A DNA stretch of 64,000 nucleotides, from assembly GCF_013184745.1 (NCBI RefSeq), contig NZ_JAATVU010000012.1, forward strand, positions 1 to 64,000. The letters run 5' to 3'. The DNA is from Mangrovicoccus sp. HB161399 (lineage in GTDB: Bacteria; Pseudomonadota; Alphaproteobacteria; Rhodobacterales; Rhodobacteraceae). The position numbers and the translations under genes are program-made. Shown in pieces: positions 1 to 9,248 of this stretch; position 1 is the stretch's first letter, and every line of letters starts with the position of its first letter. The notes below the pieces were generated by a model, which was not told where the DNA came from, searched no databases, and saw only the letters and a program-made list of their open reading frames with translations.

Positions 1-67
1 CACCGGCAGCGAAGGACATCATTGCGGCACAGGAAACGGATGCCGCGAAACGGCTGAATTTGGTCAT
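1..67 (-). CDS. N-terminus of a secreted protein, probably a sugar ABC substrate-binding protein (partial)
   Basis: Only the first 22 codons are in the window, and the gene runs off the left edge. The visible peptide begins MTKFSRFAASVSCAAMMSF and is a typical Sec signal: short basic start followed by a small-residue hydrophobic core. A GGAAGA-type ribosome binding site precedes the ATG at 67. The gene is divergent from a LacI-family regulator, an arrangement typical of the first gene (periplasmic binding protein) of a sugar ABC importer controlled by that regulator. The signal peptide is seen directly; the binding-protein identity is inferred from context only. Confidence 0.5.
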   Translation of the reverse strand, partial: MTKFSRFAASVSCAAMMSFAAG

Positions 68-171
68 GGTCTTCCTCCCTAGGCCCCGCCTCCGTGCAGG
101 ACCTTACGTGAACAGCTTGGTACCGCCGCAACGGAAATTTCGAAACCAGATTCTGAGCTGAAATTGAAGAT

Positions 172-202
172 TGTATCATACTGTTTCATTCATTATGATA
201 CA
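172..202. promoter_or_regulatory. AT-rich dyad, candidate operator for the LacI regulator at 225
   Basis: Two perfect 9-base inverted arms, TGTATCATA (172-180) and TATGATACA (194-202), are separated by 13 bases. The dyad lies between the divergent starts of the partial secreted protein (67) and the LacI gene (225), in a stretch clearly richer in A/T than the surroundings. LacI-family proteins bind inverted repeats in such intergenic positions, so auto- and target-regulation is likely. The wide spacing is longer than a single compact LacI operator, so it may be two half-operators. Confidence 0.55.
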
Positions 203-224
203 GATCAGTTGAGGGAGCGAGTGC

Positions 225-1259
225 ATGACCAAACCGACAATCGCAGATCTGGCCAAGGCGGCAGACGTGTCCGTCTCTACGGTGAACCGCATCCTTGCGG
301 GCAATGTCCCGGTGCGCGGCTCTACCATGCAAAGGGTTCAGAGCGCGGCGGAAAAGATCGGATTCTACGGGATCGGCACGATCGAGGAGCGGCTGCGCAA
401 GTCCGTGCCGAGCTACCGGCTGGGCTTCCTGCTGCAGCAGTCGAACCGCGAGCTCTACCAGATCTTCGGCCGCCATATCGTGTCAGCCTGCCGCGAGCGG
501 CGCGACGACGTCATCGAGCAGGAGATCCGCTTCGTCGACGTGCTGACGCCCGACAACATCGCCGCCCAGCTTCTCGACCTGGCCAAGAGCTGCGACGCGG
601 TGGCGCTGATCGCGGCCGACCACCCGCTGATCGCCCAGGCCATCCGGACGCTCGGCGAGCAGGGCAAGCCGGTGGTGACCTACATCACCGACCAGTCCGC
701 GCGCGAGCGCGCCGCCTATGTTGGCGCCGACAACTGGAAGCTCGGCCGCACCGCCGCCTGGCTGATCGCCAACACCACGCATGAACCGGGCCGCGTGGCG
801 GTGTTCAACGGCAACCACCGCTACCAATGCCAGGACGTGGCCGATGCCAGCTTCCGCTCCTACATGCGCGAGCACGCGCCGCACCTGACCGTCGAGGACA
901 GCCAGCCGACGCATGAGGAGGCCTCCGAGGCCTATGCGATGCTGAAGGAGCTGTTGGCGAAGACCGACGACCTGCGCGGCATCTTCATCGTCGGCGGCGG
1001 GATTTCGGGCGTCTTGGCGGCGCTGCGCGAGGAACCGCCCGAAACCCGCCACGGCATCCGCCTGATCTGCCGCGACATCGGCCCGATCGTGCGCAACGGC
1101 CTGTCCGAGGGCCTGGTGACAGCGGCGCTGTGCCACCCGCTGCCGCAGATGTCGGCCCAGCTGGTGCAGGCGATGGTGGACGCTCTCACCCAGGACGTCC
1201 CCGGCACCACGACGCAATACACCCTGCCCTTCGAGATCGTCACGCCGGAAAATTTGTAG
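225..1259 (+). CDS. LacI-family transcriptional regulator
   Basis: 344-residue sugar-responsive repressor. Residues 4-50 form the LacI helix-turn-helix (TIADLAKAADVSVSTVNRIL), followed by the hinge and a periplasmic-binding-protein-like effector domain (about 65-340) with the typical GLLQQSN-like first strand (LGFLLQQSN) and the late IFIVGGGISG element. The ATG at 225 has a GAGGGAG ribosome binding site 5-6 bases upstream. It is divergent from a probable sugar ABC binding protein, which suggests it controls that transport operon; an AT-rich dyad sits between them. The effector sugar cannot be read from the sequence. A paralogue with similar architecture is at 7116-8144. Confidence 0.9.
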   Translation: MTKPTIADLAKAADVSVSTVNRILAGNVPVRGSTMQRVQSAAEKIGFYGIGTIEERLRKSVPSYRLGFLLQQSNRELYQIFGRHIVSACRERRDDVIEQEIRFVDVLTPDNIAAQLLDLAKSCDAVALIAADHPLIAQAIRTLGEQGKPVVTYITDQSARERAAYVGADNWKLGRTAAWLIANTTHEPGRVAVFNGNHRYQCQDVADASFRSYMREHAPHLTVEDSQPTHEEASEAYAMLKELLAKTDDLRGIFIVGGGISGVLAALREEPPETRHGIRLICRDIGPIVRNGLSEGLVTAALCHPLPQMSAQLVQAMVDALTQDVPGTTTQYTLPFEIVTPENL

Positions 1260-1532
1260 GGCAACGGCTGGCCCGGCACTCCAATGCCGCCTTCGCACAG
1301 CCCCCCCTGTGAAAGCCGTCCATTTGATCGCCTTGTCCAGTCGCTACGAGGATGGGTGCGGCTAGACATGTTGCACGCCCTTCCCGGAACATGGGCTCGG
1401 AATATCCCAGATTTCCTTGCTTCCCGCCGCATCGTCGAGAACACAAAGTTGCCTTGCCCAAAAAGATCAGGCAGAGTGAAGGAATTCTAGAGACAAGAAA
1501 TCCTCAGATATCATTTTCGGGATCAAGGGGTT

Positions 1533-2630
1533 ATGCCTGAAGACTCCACAGCTGACGAAAACGCGGCGGCATCTGGAACTGGACCATCACTGACGCAGCA
1601 GGAGTATGCGCTCAGACGTTACGAAGCGCGGATCGGTCTCTGGAAAGTCATCTGGGGCACTGCCGCGGTAGGCATATTGAGCGTCCTCGTCCCCGGAGCC
1701 ATCGAATTTTGGAAGACAACGCTCGAAGTTCGAAAGCTGGCGGCTCAACAAGAACTTGAACGAACCCAATTCGAGTATGAAACGCGGCGCGCATTCATCG
1801 ACACCGCCTTGAACCAGGACATTGAACTTAGGCTTCGCTTTGCGACATATTTTTCCAAAACGCTGGGCAACGGCATGAACAGTCCTTGGTCGGCCTACGA
1901 AAAGGCGCTGAGAGACCTGCGCGATGAGAAGCGGAAGCAAATTCATGAGCTGGAACGGGATTTCCGCAGTCTGGCAGGAAAGGAGGAAGACAGCGCTTCG
2001 GACCAGGCCGAATTGGCGGAACTCGAACGCAAGCTCGAATGGGCCTACAAGGAAATCGGCTATGTCGAGCGCGGCCGCAGTGTCGTCAAGTCCCGCAACG
2101 AAACGCAGCAGAGCGTTCCGACAGAACCGCTCAACAATGCGGTTCTGCTTGAGATGTGTGCATCTCCGCAGGAGGACATGTCGCTGCGCTGGCTTTGCAC
2201 GGGGGCAAAAGTTCTCGGGCTGCACGAAGGCAGGGACAATTCAAGACTGCGCGAATTTCTCAGCTCAGATGGCCGAACTTTGGGTGATCCGGAAAACCTG
2301 CCCTGGGAGGGCGACTTCGTCGAAACGGTTGTCGCACTCAACGACCCAGAGGCCGATATTCCGCAAAACCCTTATTTGTCCCGGAATTGGCTGCAATTCG
2401 GGGAACCCACCAAGTCTCCGCGGCCAGGAGACATTCTGGTTTTCTGGCGCGGCTCTGTTAACGGCACGGCCGGGCATGTGGGATTCTATGCCGGAGAAGA
2501 CGAGACAAACTACCATGTACTCGGTGGCAACCAGTCAAATGCAGTAGACATTTCCCGCGTCGCCAAGGATCGACTGCTGGGCGCCAGAACCTCCCGAAAG
2601 CCGCTTCAGCCCGCAGTTCCGCAAGAATAG
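1533..2630 (+). CDS. membrane-anchored protein with coiled coil and TIGR02594-like (NlpC/P60-type) domain lacking the catalytic Cys
   Basis: 365 residues. A hydrophobic segment at about 36-56 could anchor the protein. Residues 65-185 are charged and helical, likely coiled coil. The C-terminal part (about 255-350) follows the TIGR02594 peptidoglycan-amidase-like pattern: PW-x-GDFVET, NPYLSRNWLQFG, PGDILVFWRG, GHVGFYAG (H315) and VLGGNQ. The residue after PW, which I know as the nucleophile Cys in this family, is Glu259 here (GAG at 2307-2309), so it is probably a binding rather than hydrolytic domain. Two 60-base stretches I counted (1741-1800, 2341-2400) are both 52% GC, far below the neighbours, suggesting transfer. 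The ribosome site AAGGGG is only 2 bases from the ATG, so the start is less certain. Confidence 0.65.
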   Translation: MPEDSTADENAAASGTGPSLTQQEYALRRYEARIGLWKVIWGTAAVGILSVLVPGAIEFWKTTLEVRKLAAQQELERTQFEYETRRAFIDTALNQDIELRLRFATYFSKTLGNGMNSPWSAYEKALRDLRDEKRKQIHELERDFRSLAGKEEDSASDQAELAELERKLEWAYKEIGYVERGRSVVKSRNETQQSVPTEPLNNAVLLEMCASPQEDMSLRWLCTGAKVLGLHEGRDNSRLREFLSSDGRTLGDPENLPWEGDFVETVVALNDPEADIPQNPYLSRNWLQFGEPTKSPRPGDILVFWRGSVNGTAGHVGFYAGEDETNYHVLGGNQSNAVDISRVAKDRLLGARTSRKPLQPAVPQE

Positions 2631-2775
2631 ATTCAATTCCGCTCAGAGCGAGAGCCGGCAATCCATCGCGCCGCCGTTTCCAAGACGGATTTCCCTTGGC
2701 ATTTGTCCGGATCCCATTGGCCGCCCTTGCAAATATGTGGAGGGCTCCGGACCAGACCCGTTTTCGAACTGGAAA

Positions 2776-2797
2776 GACCCGCGCAGATGCGCGGGTC
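2776..2797 (-). terminator. rho-independent terminator of the cytochrome c gene
   Basis: Perfect 9-bp stem GACCCGCGC / GCGCGGGTC with a 4-base loop. Read on the minus strand it is followed by TTTCC. It lies 27 bases past the stop of the minus-strand cytochrome gene that ends at 2824. Confidence 0.75.
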
Positions 2798-2823
2798 CTG
2801 GCGTTTGGCAGCTCGGCCAGGCG

Positions 2824-4128
2824 TCACTGCGCCGGATTGGCCATCGGCTCCCGCGCGTCCAGCGAGGCGCGCATCTCCGCCACGCTCGATGCCGGAACCG
2901 CCGCCGCGGCGTTGCCCCAGCTGTTGCGGACATAGTCCAGCAGCTCCGCGATCCGCTCGTCCGACAGCTTCCAGGCGAAGGAGGGCATGCCCGCCGCCGT
3001 CTGCACCTCGTGCGTATGCGGCGCGCGCGCGCCTTTCAGCATGGCGTGGATCAGGTTCGTGGGATCGCCCAGCAGCCCCTTGTTCCCCGCGAAGGCCGGA
3101 ACCATGCCGGTGATGCCCTCGCCCGACAGCCCGTGGCAGGCCGAGCAGTTCACCTCGTAATCCAGCGCCGCATGCGGCAGCGACGCCACGTCCGCCCCCT
3201 CGGGCGCCGGCGTGTCGGAGGCAGGCAGGGACACCAGGTAGGTGCCCACCGCCAGAGCATCCTCTTCGGTCAGGTACTGCAGCGAATGCTCCACCGCCTC
3301 GGCCATCGGTCCCGCCGCGACCGCCACCCCGTCGCTGCCCTTGCGCAGATAGGCGGCGATGTCTTCGGCCGTGCTGCCGCCGAGCCCGACATGCGGGTTC
3401 TGCGTCAGGTCGGGCGCCGACCAGTCGCCGAGGCTGCCGCCCTCGAGATAGGCCGCGGCAACCTCCGCCCCCAGAGCGTTCCGCGGGCTGTGGCAGGCCG
3501 AGCAATGGCCGCCGCCGTCGACGATGTACTTGCCGCGGTTCCAGGCCTCGCTTTCGCCCGCCTCCGGCTCGAAGCCGGAATTGGAGAAGAACAGCATGTC
3601 CCAGCCCGCCATGGCGAGGCGGATATTGTACGGGAAGGCCATGCCGCCGTTCTCGTCGATATCGTTCGACACCGGCGCCACCGTCGACATGTAAGCCCAG
3701 AGGTCGTGCATGTCTCCGTCGGTGAGCTTGGCATAGGCGGTATAGGGCATCGCCGGGTAGAGGAAGCCGTGCTGCCCGATCCCTTGGCGGAGCGCGTCGA
3801 AGAAGTCGCGCTCGGTCATGCCGCCGATGCCGGTGTCCCGGTCCGGGGTGATGTTCGAGCTGACCAGCGTGCCGAAGGGCGTCGGGATCTCGTAGCCTCC
3901 GGCGAAGTCGCCCTGACCGCGCGTGTGGCAGGCCGCGCAGTCGCCCATGCGCATGACATATTCGCCGCGCGCCACCGCCTCGGCATCGTCCGAGGTGAAA
4001 TCCGCCAGCGCGACGCTGTCATCCGCCACGCCCGAGCGCGAGGTGTTCAGCGACGTCCAAGCCCAGCCCCCGGCGCCGATGGCCGCCAGGACAACTGCGC
4101 CGCCCGCGATCTTGATCCATTTTGCCAT
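2824..4128 (-). CDS. triheme c-type cytochrome subunit of a membrane-bound gluconate/polyol dehydrogenase
   Basis: 434 residues with an N-terminal membrane anchor/signal segment (about 5-28) and three CxxCH heme-attachment motifs (CAACH, CSACH, CSACH) in three consecutive cytochrome c domains. This is the architecture of the cytochrome subunit of FAD-dependent gluconate, sorbitol or alcohol dehydrogenases, which passes electrons from the periplasmic flavoprotein to the quinone pool. It follows the GMC flavoprotein gene after 3 bases and is the last gene of the operon, with a terminator just beyond its stop. It is faced by the 1533-2630 gene. Confidence 0.92.
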   Translation of the reverse strand: MAKWIKIAGGAVVLAAIGAGGWAWTSLNTSRSGVADDSVALADFTSDDAEAVARGEYVMRMGDCAACHTRGQGDFAGGYEIPTPFGTLVSSNITPDRDTGIGGMTERDFFDALRQGIGQHGFLYPAMPYTAYAKLTDGDMHDLWAYMSTVAPVSNDIDENGGMAFPYNIRLAMAGWDMLFFSNSGFEPEAGESEAWNRGKYIVDGGGHCSACHSPRNALGAEVAAAYLEGGSLGDWSAPDLTQNPHVGLGGSTAEDIAAYLRKGSDGVAVAAGPMAEAVEHSLQYLTEEDALAVGTYLVSLPASDTPAPEGADVASLPHAALDYEVNCSACHGLSGEGITGMVPAFAGNKGLLGDPTNLIHAMLKGARAPHTHEVQTAAGMPSFAWKLSDERIAELLDYVRNSWGNAAAAVPASSVAEMRASLDAREPMANPAQ

Positions 4129-4131
4129 GGC

Positions 4132-5916
4132 TTATGCCTCCACCAGCGGGCCGGGATTGTTGACATAGGTCTCGTGGATAGCCCGCGCCGCGCGGACGGC
4201 CAGCGCGCCGACGGTCAGCGTCGGGTTGTAGCCGCCGTTGTTCGGGAAGGCCGAGGCGCCGACCGAGAACACGTTGTGGCAGTCCCAGCTCTGCAGGTAC
4301 AGGTTCAGCGCCGAAGTGCTGGGGTCCGCGCCCATGACCAGCCCGCCGATCGTGTGCGAGCTGTGCTGCTTGTAGGGGTTCCAGGACGCTTCGGCCTGGT
4401 TGTCGACCATCAGGTCCTCGCCGCCCGCTTCCTTCATGATTGCGATCGCCTTCTCGGTGGCATGCGCGATCATCGACTTGTCGTTGCGGTTCCAGTCGAA
4501 GGTCAGGCGCAGCAGCGGCTGGCCATGCCGGTCCCTGTAGGTCGGATCGAGCGACAGGTAGGCGTCCCGCGTCGGCATCGAGGTGCCCTGGCAGAAGATG
4601 TTCGCCGCCTCCTGGTAGTCACGCGCATAGGCCTCCTTCCACTCGGACCCCCAGCGCTTGGTGCCCGGACGGATGCCGTTCATGTTGGCGATCGGGCGGC
4701 CGTTCGTCGAATAGCCCATGATCCCGGCGCCGCCGATGAAGTCCAGGTCGCTGTGGTCGAAGTTGTCGCCGTTGAAATCGTCGATCTGCACGCCGAGCGC
4801 GCCGCCGCCGATGAACGGGTTCATCTTCGCGCCCGGGAAGAATGCGGTGACCGAGGAACAGGTCTGGTAGCTGTAGTTCCGGCCGATCGTGCCCTTCATG
4901 GTCGCCGGATCGTACTGCTCGCCGATCTGGCTGAGCAGCATCAGGCGCACGTTGTCCATCTGGTAGGCCGTGAAGACAACGACATCGGCGGGCTGGAAGC
5001 CCTCCTGCCCGTCGCGGGTGACGTAGTTCACGCCGGTCACGGTCTTGCCGTCCTCGTGCTTCACCGCGTGCAGCACCTCGGTCTCGGTCAGCACGGTGAA
5101 GTTCGGCCGCCGCATCAGCGCGGGCAGGATGCAGGCCTGGGGCGAGGATTTCGAGAAGTTGCCGCAGCCGTGGAAATCGCAGAAGCCGCAATAGGTGCAC
5201 GGGCCCATCGTGACGCCCAGCGGGTTCACATAGGCCTGGCTGATGTTGCCCGCGGGGATGGTGAAGGGGTTGTAGCCCATGCCCTCCGCCGTCTCGCGGT
5301 ACATGCGCATCCAGTTGGTGTCCTTGAGCTCAGGCGTCGGGTAGTCCCGGTCGCGCGGCCCCTCGAAGACGTTGCCGCCCTTGATCTTCTCGCCGTTGAG
5401 GTTGCCGGCCTTGCCCGAGGTGCCCGCGATCCGCTCGAAACGGTCGTAGAAGGGCGCCATTTCCTCGTAGGTCACGCCCCAGTCCTGGAGCATCAGCCCC
5501 TCATCCGTGAGCCCGTCAAGCCGGTCCTGCCCGTAGCGCTCCGCGGTCTGTGTCGCGACCTGGAAGTCCCAGGGCAGGAAGCGCCAGGACATGCCGGCCC
5601 AGTGCGTGCCCGCGCCGCCGACGTTCCAGCCGAACTGGAAGGCGTTCCAGTTGCGGACCGGCGCGGCCTCCTGGCCGGTGCGGTTGCGGAAGGTGGTGGT
5701 CTCCACGCTCATCGGCTGCAGCATGTGCCGCCGCGTGTGCCAACGCAGCTCGTCGGGGTCGACCGCGGGCGGGAAATCGGTGGATGTGTCGCGCCAGGCG
5801 CCGCGCTCGATCGCGACGACATTCAGGCCCGCGCGGGTCAGTTCCTCGGCCATGACCGATCCGGCCCAGCCGAGCCCGACGATCACCACATCTGCCTTGG
5901 GGCGTTCATTCGCCAT
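4132..5916 (-). CDS. GMC-family FAD-dependent dehydrogenase (gluconate 2-dehydrogenase-like large subunit)
   Basis: 594 residues. The N-terminal Rossmann motif VIVGLGWAGSVMAEELTRAG binds FAD. A cysteine-rich stretch near 240-260 (CTYCGFCDFHGC) matches the segment that holds an iron-sulfur cluster in this subfamily. The C-terminal SSHTIGG and NPTLTVGALA segments supply the His/Asn pair of GMC oxidoreductases. It probably oxidises an aldonate or polyol in the periplasm and hands electrons to the cytochrome encoded next. No signal peptide is present, consistent with co-export on the Tat signal of subunit 3. The exact sugar substrate is not readable. Confidence 0.9.
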   Translation of the reverse strand: MANERPKADVVIVGLGWAGSVMAEELTRAGLNVVAIERGAWRDTSTDFPPAVDPDELRWHTRRHMLQPMSVETTTFRNRTGQEAAPVRNWNAFQFGWNVGGAGTHWAGMSWRFLPWDFQVATQTAERYGQDRLDGLTDEGLMLQDWGVTYEEMAPFYDRFERIAGTSGKAGNLNGEKIKGGNVFEGPRDRDYPTPELKDTNWMRMYRETAEGMGYNPFTIPAGNISQAYVNPLGVTMGPCTYCGFCDFHGCGNFSKSSPQACILPALMRRPNFTVLTETEVLHAVKHEDGKTVTGVNYVTRDGQEGFQPADVVVFTAYQMDNVRLMLLSQIGEQYDPATMKGTIGRNYSYQTCSSVTAFFPGAKMNPFIGGGALGVQIDDFNGDNFDHSDLDFIGGAGIMGYSTNGRPIANMNGIRPGTKRWGSEWKEAYARDYQEAANIFCQGTSMPTRDAYLSLDPTYRDRHGQPLLRLTFDWNRNDKSMIAHATEKAIAIMKEAGGEDLMVDNQAEASWNPYKQHSSHTIGGLVMGADPSTSALNLYLQSWDCHNVFSVGASAFPNNGGYNPTLTVGALAVRAARAIHETYVNNPGPLVEA

Positions 5917-5929
5917 CTGGGTCGTCCTC

Positions 5930-6661
5930 TCAGTCCAGCGGGATCAGCGACACGGGGGCGAGGGCAAGATCCTCGCCGCGGCGGTCGACATAGGGGCGGT
6001 AGTCATAGCGCGCGCCGGGGAAGCCGATCATCTTCCAGCCCGCCATGCCGCGGTTGCCGCCGTAGAGCGGATCGGCAAGGTAACCCTCGCGCACGTTCTG
6101 CAGCATCAGCTCGAAGAAGGCCTGGCCGTTGACGCCCTCGCCCAAGTCGATCTCGCCCGCTTCGAGGCCCGCCAGGATCTCGTCGATCCGGTCCGGCGAC
6201 AGGGCGTGGAACGCCGCGCCGTCATTCTCCTGCGCATAGGCTTCCAGCGCCTTCAGCCCGGCCTCGTAGCGCTCGCGCGGACTGGTCAGGAATTGCGGCG
6301 CCCCCATGATCGCCTCCTCGTTCTCGGGCTTCAGCGGCCCTTCGAGATACAGCGCCTTGCCCGCGCCGTACTCGCCCGCCAGCTGGTCGTCGAGGAATTC
6401 GAGGCAGCCCGCCTCGGAGGCGGAGGGCCCGTTGGCATCCGCCGGGATCAGCCGGTCGAACACCGCCTTCACGGTCTTCTGCTCCGTCTCCCCGGTCAGC
6501 ACGCGGAACCCGCCGCCGGTCTTCGCGGGCACCGGCAGGTGATCTGCGGACATCGCGGTCTGGGCGGGAAATCCCTTCAGCTCGGCAGCGGCGGCGGCGG
6601 AGCCCAGGCTCCCCGCGGCGGCCATGGAGCCGAGCGAGAACAAGGCTTCTCTTCGGTTCAT
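5930..6661 (-). CDS. gluconate 2-dehydrogenase subunit 3 family protein with Tat-type signal
   Basis: 243 residues from the chosen ATG at 6661, which has an AGGAG ribosome site at a 9-base spacing; an in-frame ATG at 6670 abuts that site and is less likely. The N-terminus NRREALFSLGSMAAAG resembles a twin-arginine signal followed by an Ala-rich cleavage region. The rest matches the small subunit of flavoprotein dehydrogenases (FDRLIPADANGPSASEAG, then GWKMIGFPGARYDYRPYV). It is the first gene of the three-gene dehydrogenase operon and probably carries the cofactor-loaded flavoprotein through the Tat system. The longer open frame extending to 7330 has no coding character upstream of 6661. Confidence 0.85.
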   Translation of the reverse strand: MNRREALFSLGSMAAAGSLGSAAAAAELKGFPAQTAMSADHLPVPAKTGGGFRVLTGETEQKTVKAVFDRLIPADANGPSASEAGCLEFLDDQLAGEYGAGKALYLEGPLKPENEEAIMGAPQFLTSPRERYEAGLKALEAYAQENDGAAFHALSPDRIDEILAGLEAGEIDLGEGVNGQAFFELMLQNVREGYLADPLYGGNRGMAGWKMIGFPGARYDYRPYVDRRGEDLALAPVSLIPLD

Positions 6662-7115
6662 TCGGACCATCTCCTGGCTGTGCCGGCGCCCCGCCGAAGA
6701 TGGCGCCGGGGCTGTCTCCGCCGGGAACGCGGCGGCGGCAGCCGCGGCGGCAGGACCGGATAGCGGCGGCAGGTACTGGCGAAACGGCCGCACGGGCGGC
6801 CCGGCCCCGGAAACAGGCGCCCGCTGCGCCGGGACCGGAACGCAGGGGGCGGTCCCCGCGCCGCCGCCCGGAACGGATGGCAGCCCCGCAGGGATAGCTG
6901 GCGGCCGGGTATTCGGCCCGCCGCACTGCCGCAAGCCAGCCGCATGCAATGGTGTGCAGAGAATGCAGCTTTCCCTCAGGGCGAGGGGAAATGAATGAGG
7001 GCCGCATTCAGGATGACGAGCAGCGCGAGGCTCGCCCAGGCGTTGCAAACCGCCGCAGGCAGGTCTATTGGCGCGGCAGGGAGGAAGACACTGACCCTGC
7101 GCCCGCGAGGATGCC
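6662..7115. promoter_or_regulatory. divergent promoter region between dehydrogenase operon and LacI regulator
   Basis: Gene-free stretch of 454 bases between divergent starts. The left half is GC-rich without recognisable signals. At 6970-6991 TTTCCC and GGGAAA arms flank 10 bases, forming an imperfect dyad that could be a LacI-family operator or hairpin. No clear -35/-10 pair can be assigned by eye. Confidence 0.4.
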
Positions 7116-8144
7116 TTGCCAACCCGTCCGACCATAGCCGACCTGGCCCGAGAGGCCCGCGTCAGCGTCTCCACCATCGACCGCATCCTCAGCGGCAGGG
7201 GCAAGGTGAAGCCCGCCACCGTCGAGCATGTCCTCGCCACTGCCGAACGCGTCGGCTTCCATGCCGTCGGCACGATCCGCAGCCGCCAGGGCAGCGAGGC
7301 GCCGCAGCGCAGCTTCGGATTCCTGCTCAACGACCGCTCGCGGATGTTCTACGACCAGCTCGGCCGGACCATCGCCCGCGAGGTCGCCGGCCTCGGCAGC
7401 GTGCAGGGCCGGGCCGTGATTTCGCATCTGGCCGACCCGGATCCGGACATCACCGCCGAGGCGCTGCTGGAGCTCGGCAGCAGGTGCGATGCCGTGGCCG
7501 CCGTCTGCATCGACCATCCGCGCGTCAATCTCGCAGTCGAGCAGCTGGCCGCCCGCGGCGTCCCGGTGCTGGCGATGCTGTCGGACATTTCCTCGGCCGC
7601 GCGGCGCGGCTTCGTCGGCGCCAATGACTGGCAGCTCGGCCGCACCGCGGGCTGGTTCGTGCGGCGGCTCTGTCCGCAGGGGGGCGAGGTGGCGATCGTC
7701 ACCGGCGATCCGCGCTATCTCTGCCAGCAGGCGAATGCCGCGAGCTTCCGCACCTACATATCGGGGACGGGCGGCGCCGAGCTGCGCATCGTCGAGGCCC
7801 CCTCCACCGGCGAAAGCGATGCCCGCGCCGCCCAGATCGTCCGCGACCTCGCCTCCCGCCATCCCCGGCTGGCGGCGGTCATGATCGCCGGCGGCGGACT
7901 CGAAGGCGCGGCGGAGGGCCTTCGCGGCCATGCCTCCCCGCCCCTGCTGATGGGCACCGAACTGACCCCGCGCACCCGCGCCGCGCTGGTCGACGGCCGC
8001 ATCGACATGATCCTGTCCCACCCGTCCGAGACCATCGCCCGCAGCGCCGTGCGCGCGCTGCTGCAGCTCGTCGACGGCAGCGCCCCGCGCAGCCCGCTGC
8101 AGAAGTCCCTGCCCTTCGAGGTTCTGGTCGCCGAGAACTGCTGA
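7116..8144 (+). CDS. LacI-family transcriptional regulator
   Basis: 342 residues. The N-terminal helix-turn-helix is PTIADLAREARVSVSTIDRI, followed by the effector-binding domain with QLGRTAGWFVRRL and a late VMIAGGGLEG segment, parallel to the regulator at 225-1259. The start is TTG at 7116, five bases after a GCGAGG ribosome site; the ATG at 7111 is in another frame. It is divergent from the gluconate/polyol dehydrogenase operon, which it probably represses until the sugar or a derivative binds. Confidence 0.88.
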   Translation: MPTRPTIADLAREARVSVSTIDRILSGRGKVKPATVEHVLATAERVGFHAVGTIRSRQGSEAPQRSFGFLLNDRSRMFYDQLGRTIAREVAGLGSVQGRAVISHLADPDPDITAEALLELGSRCDAVAAVCIDHPRVNLAVEQLAARGVPVLAMLSDISSAARRGFVGANDWQLGRTAGWFVRRLCPQGGEVAIVTGDPRYLCQQANAASFRTYISGTGGAELRIVEAPSTGESDARAAQIVRDLASRHPRLAAVMIAGGGLEGAAEGLRGHASPPLLMGTELTPRTRAALVDGRIDMILSHPSETIARSAVRALLQLVDGSAPRSPLQKSLPFEVLVAENC

Positions 8145-9248
8145 CCGGACCGCGGAAGCACGGGAGGCCGCCGGGCCGCTTGCCGTCCTGGCCCCGGGCG
8201 CCGCCTGACCCGCTTCTCATCGGCGGACCGTGCCCTTGCCGGGAGGAGTCCGGCCAACCTGTCCGGCGAGCACAGGCGCCATCCGCACGGTCGATGCCGG
8301 CCCGCATCGCGCCCGTCCGGCAGCACCGCGCCAAGGCCCGCAGCACGTTCCGGCCGGCGCTTGCCGGATCGGTCCGCACGGTTCCATGCGCCGACCTGTC
8401 GTCGCCGCGGGATGGCGTCAGACCGTTGCGCCTGGCGGCTTCCCTGCCACGAGTTCCAGCAGCCGGTCCTCGGTCCAGCGCGGGGCGGTGGCGCTTCGCG
8501 GCCTCAGCGCCCGATCATATGCGGCCGGCTGCCGGTTTTGCGCCAGGGCTTCGGCGATCTGCCCATGCCGACCAGCTGGCATCTAAGCTTCATGAAATGA
8601 ATCCCCCCGGATTTGCGCGGCAACGCCCCTGTCTGCTGCCCGGCGCCACAAGCAATCGCCCCGCACATGGTCCGCAGCCGCCGCAAATGACTGGCAGGGA
8701 TGACCGCAAGGCAGCGCCCGCCATAGGTGGCGCAAGAACTTCGCCGACTTGAAGACCTACCAGATCAAGCGTCTCGGGAAACTTGACACACAGAAGGATC
8801 GGTGACGGAACACGTGTATGACGTGACGCCGGAGAAGCTGATCCCGGAAGAGGCGGAGCGGGAGCCGGGAGTGTCCCGGAAACGGTCCGGACTAGCGTTC
8901 CACAAACAGGCGGAGCCCCCGGCCGCACGCACAGACGTGCCGGCATCGATCATGTCCGAACGCAATTCAGCGCGCGCTGTCGGCACGGATGCCGGCCCGG
9001 CCGCGGCAGGGGCTGCCCGTCCGCCGGGCGGTTCCAGCACGGCACCGGGACGGAAAGCAGCGCGACGGAGCGAGTGGTGGGAGGCAGGCCCGCAGGAGGC
9101 CCCGCCTTTCCGTTGGCTCCGCAGCGGACGGAGAGGCACAGAACCGGACCGTCCCCCCACCCCCCGGCTGGACGTCCAGCCCCTGCCGCGGCGACCTTCA
9201 GGACCCGGCGGGTTGGACGCCGAAGAGCGCCGAACGCAGGCGCAGCGG
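8145..9248. other. gene-free GC-rich stretch
   Basis: About 1.1 kb without a convincing gene. Open frames cross it on both strands, but their composition (runs of Arg, Pro, Ala) is that of GC-rich noncoding DNA. A short coding-like peptide, RKNFADLKTYQIKRLGKLD, ends at a stop at 8803-8805 and could be the tail of a decayed gene. I cannot assign it. Confidence 0.4.

Noticed and set aside
2737-6132. 1131-codon plus-strand open frame
   Set aside because: It is the antisense shadow of the gluconate dehydrogenase genes; composition is Arg/Ala/Gly/Val-rich with no domains.
5930-7330. Extended N-terminus for dehydrogenase subunit 3 (466 codons)
   Set aside because: The upstream part is Pro/Ala/Arg-rich and lacks coding character; the Tat-like signal and ribosome site support a start at 6661.
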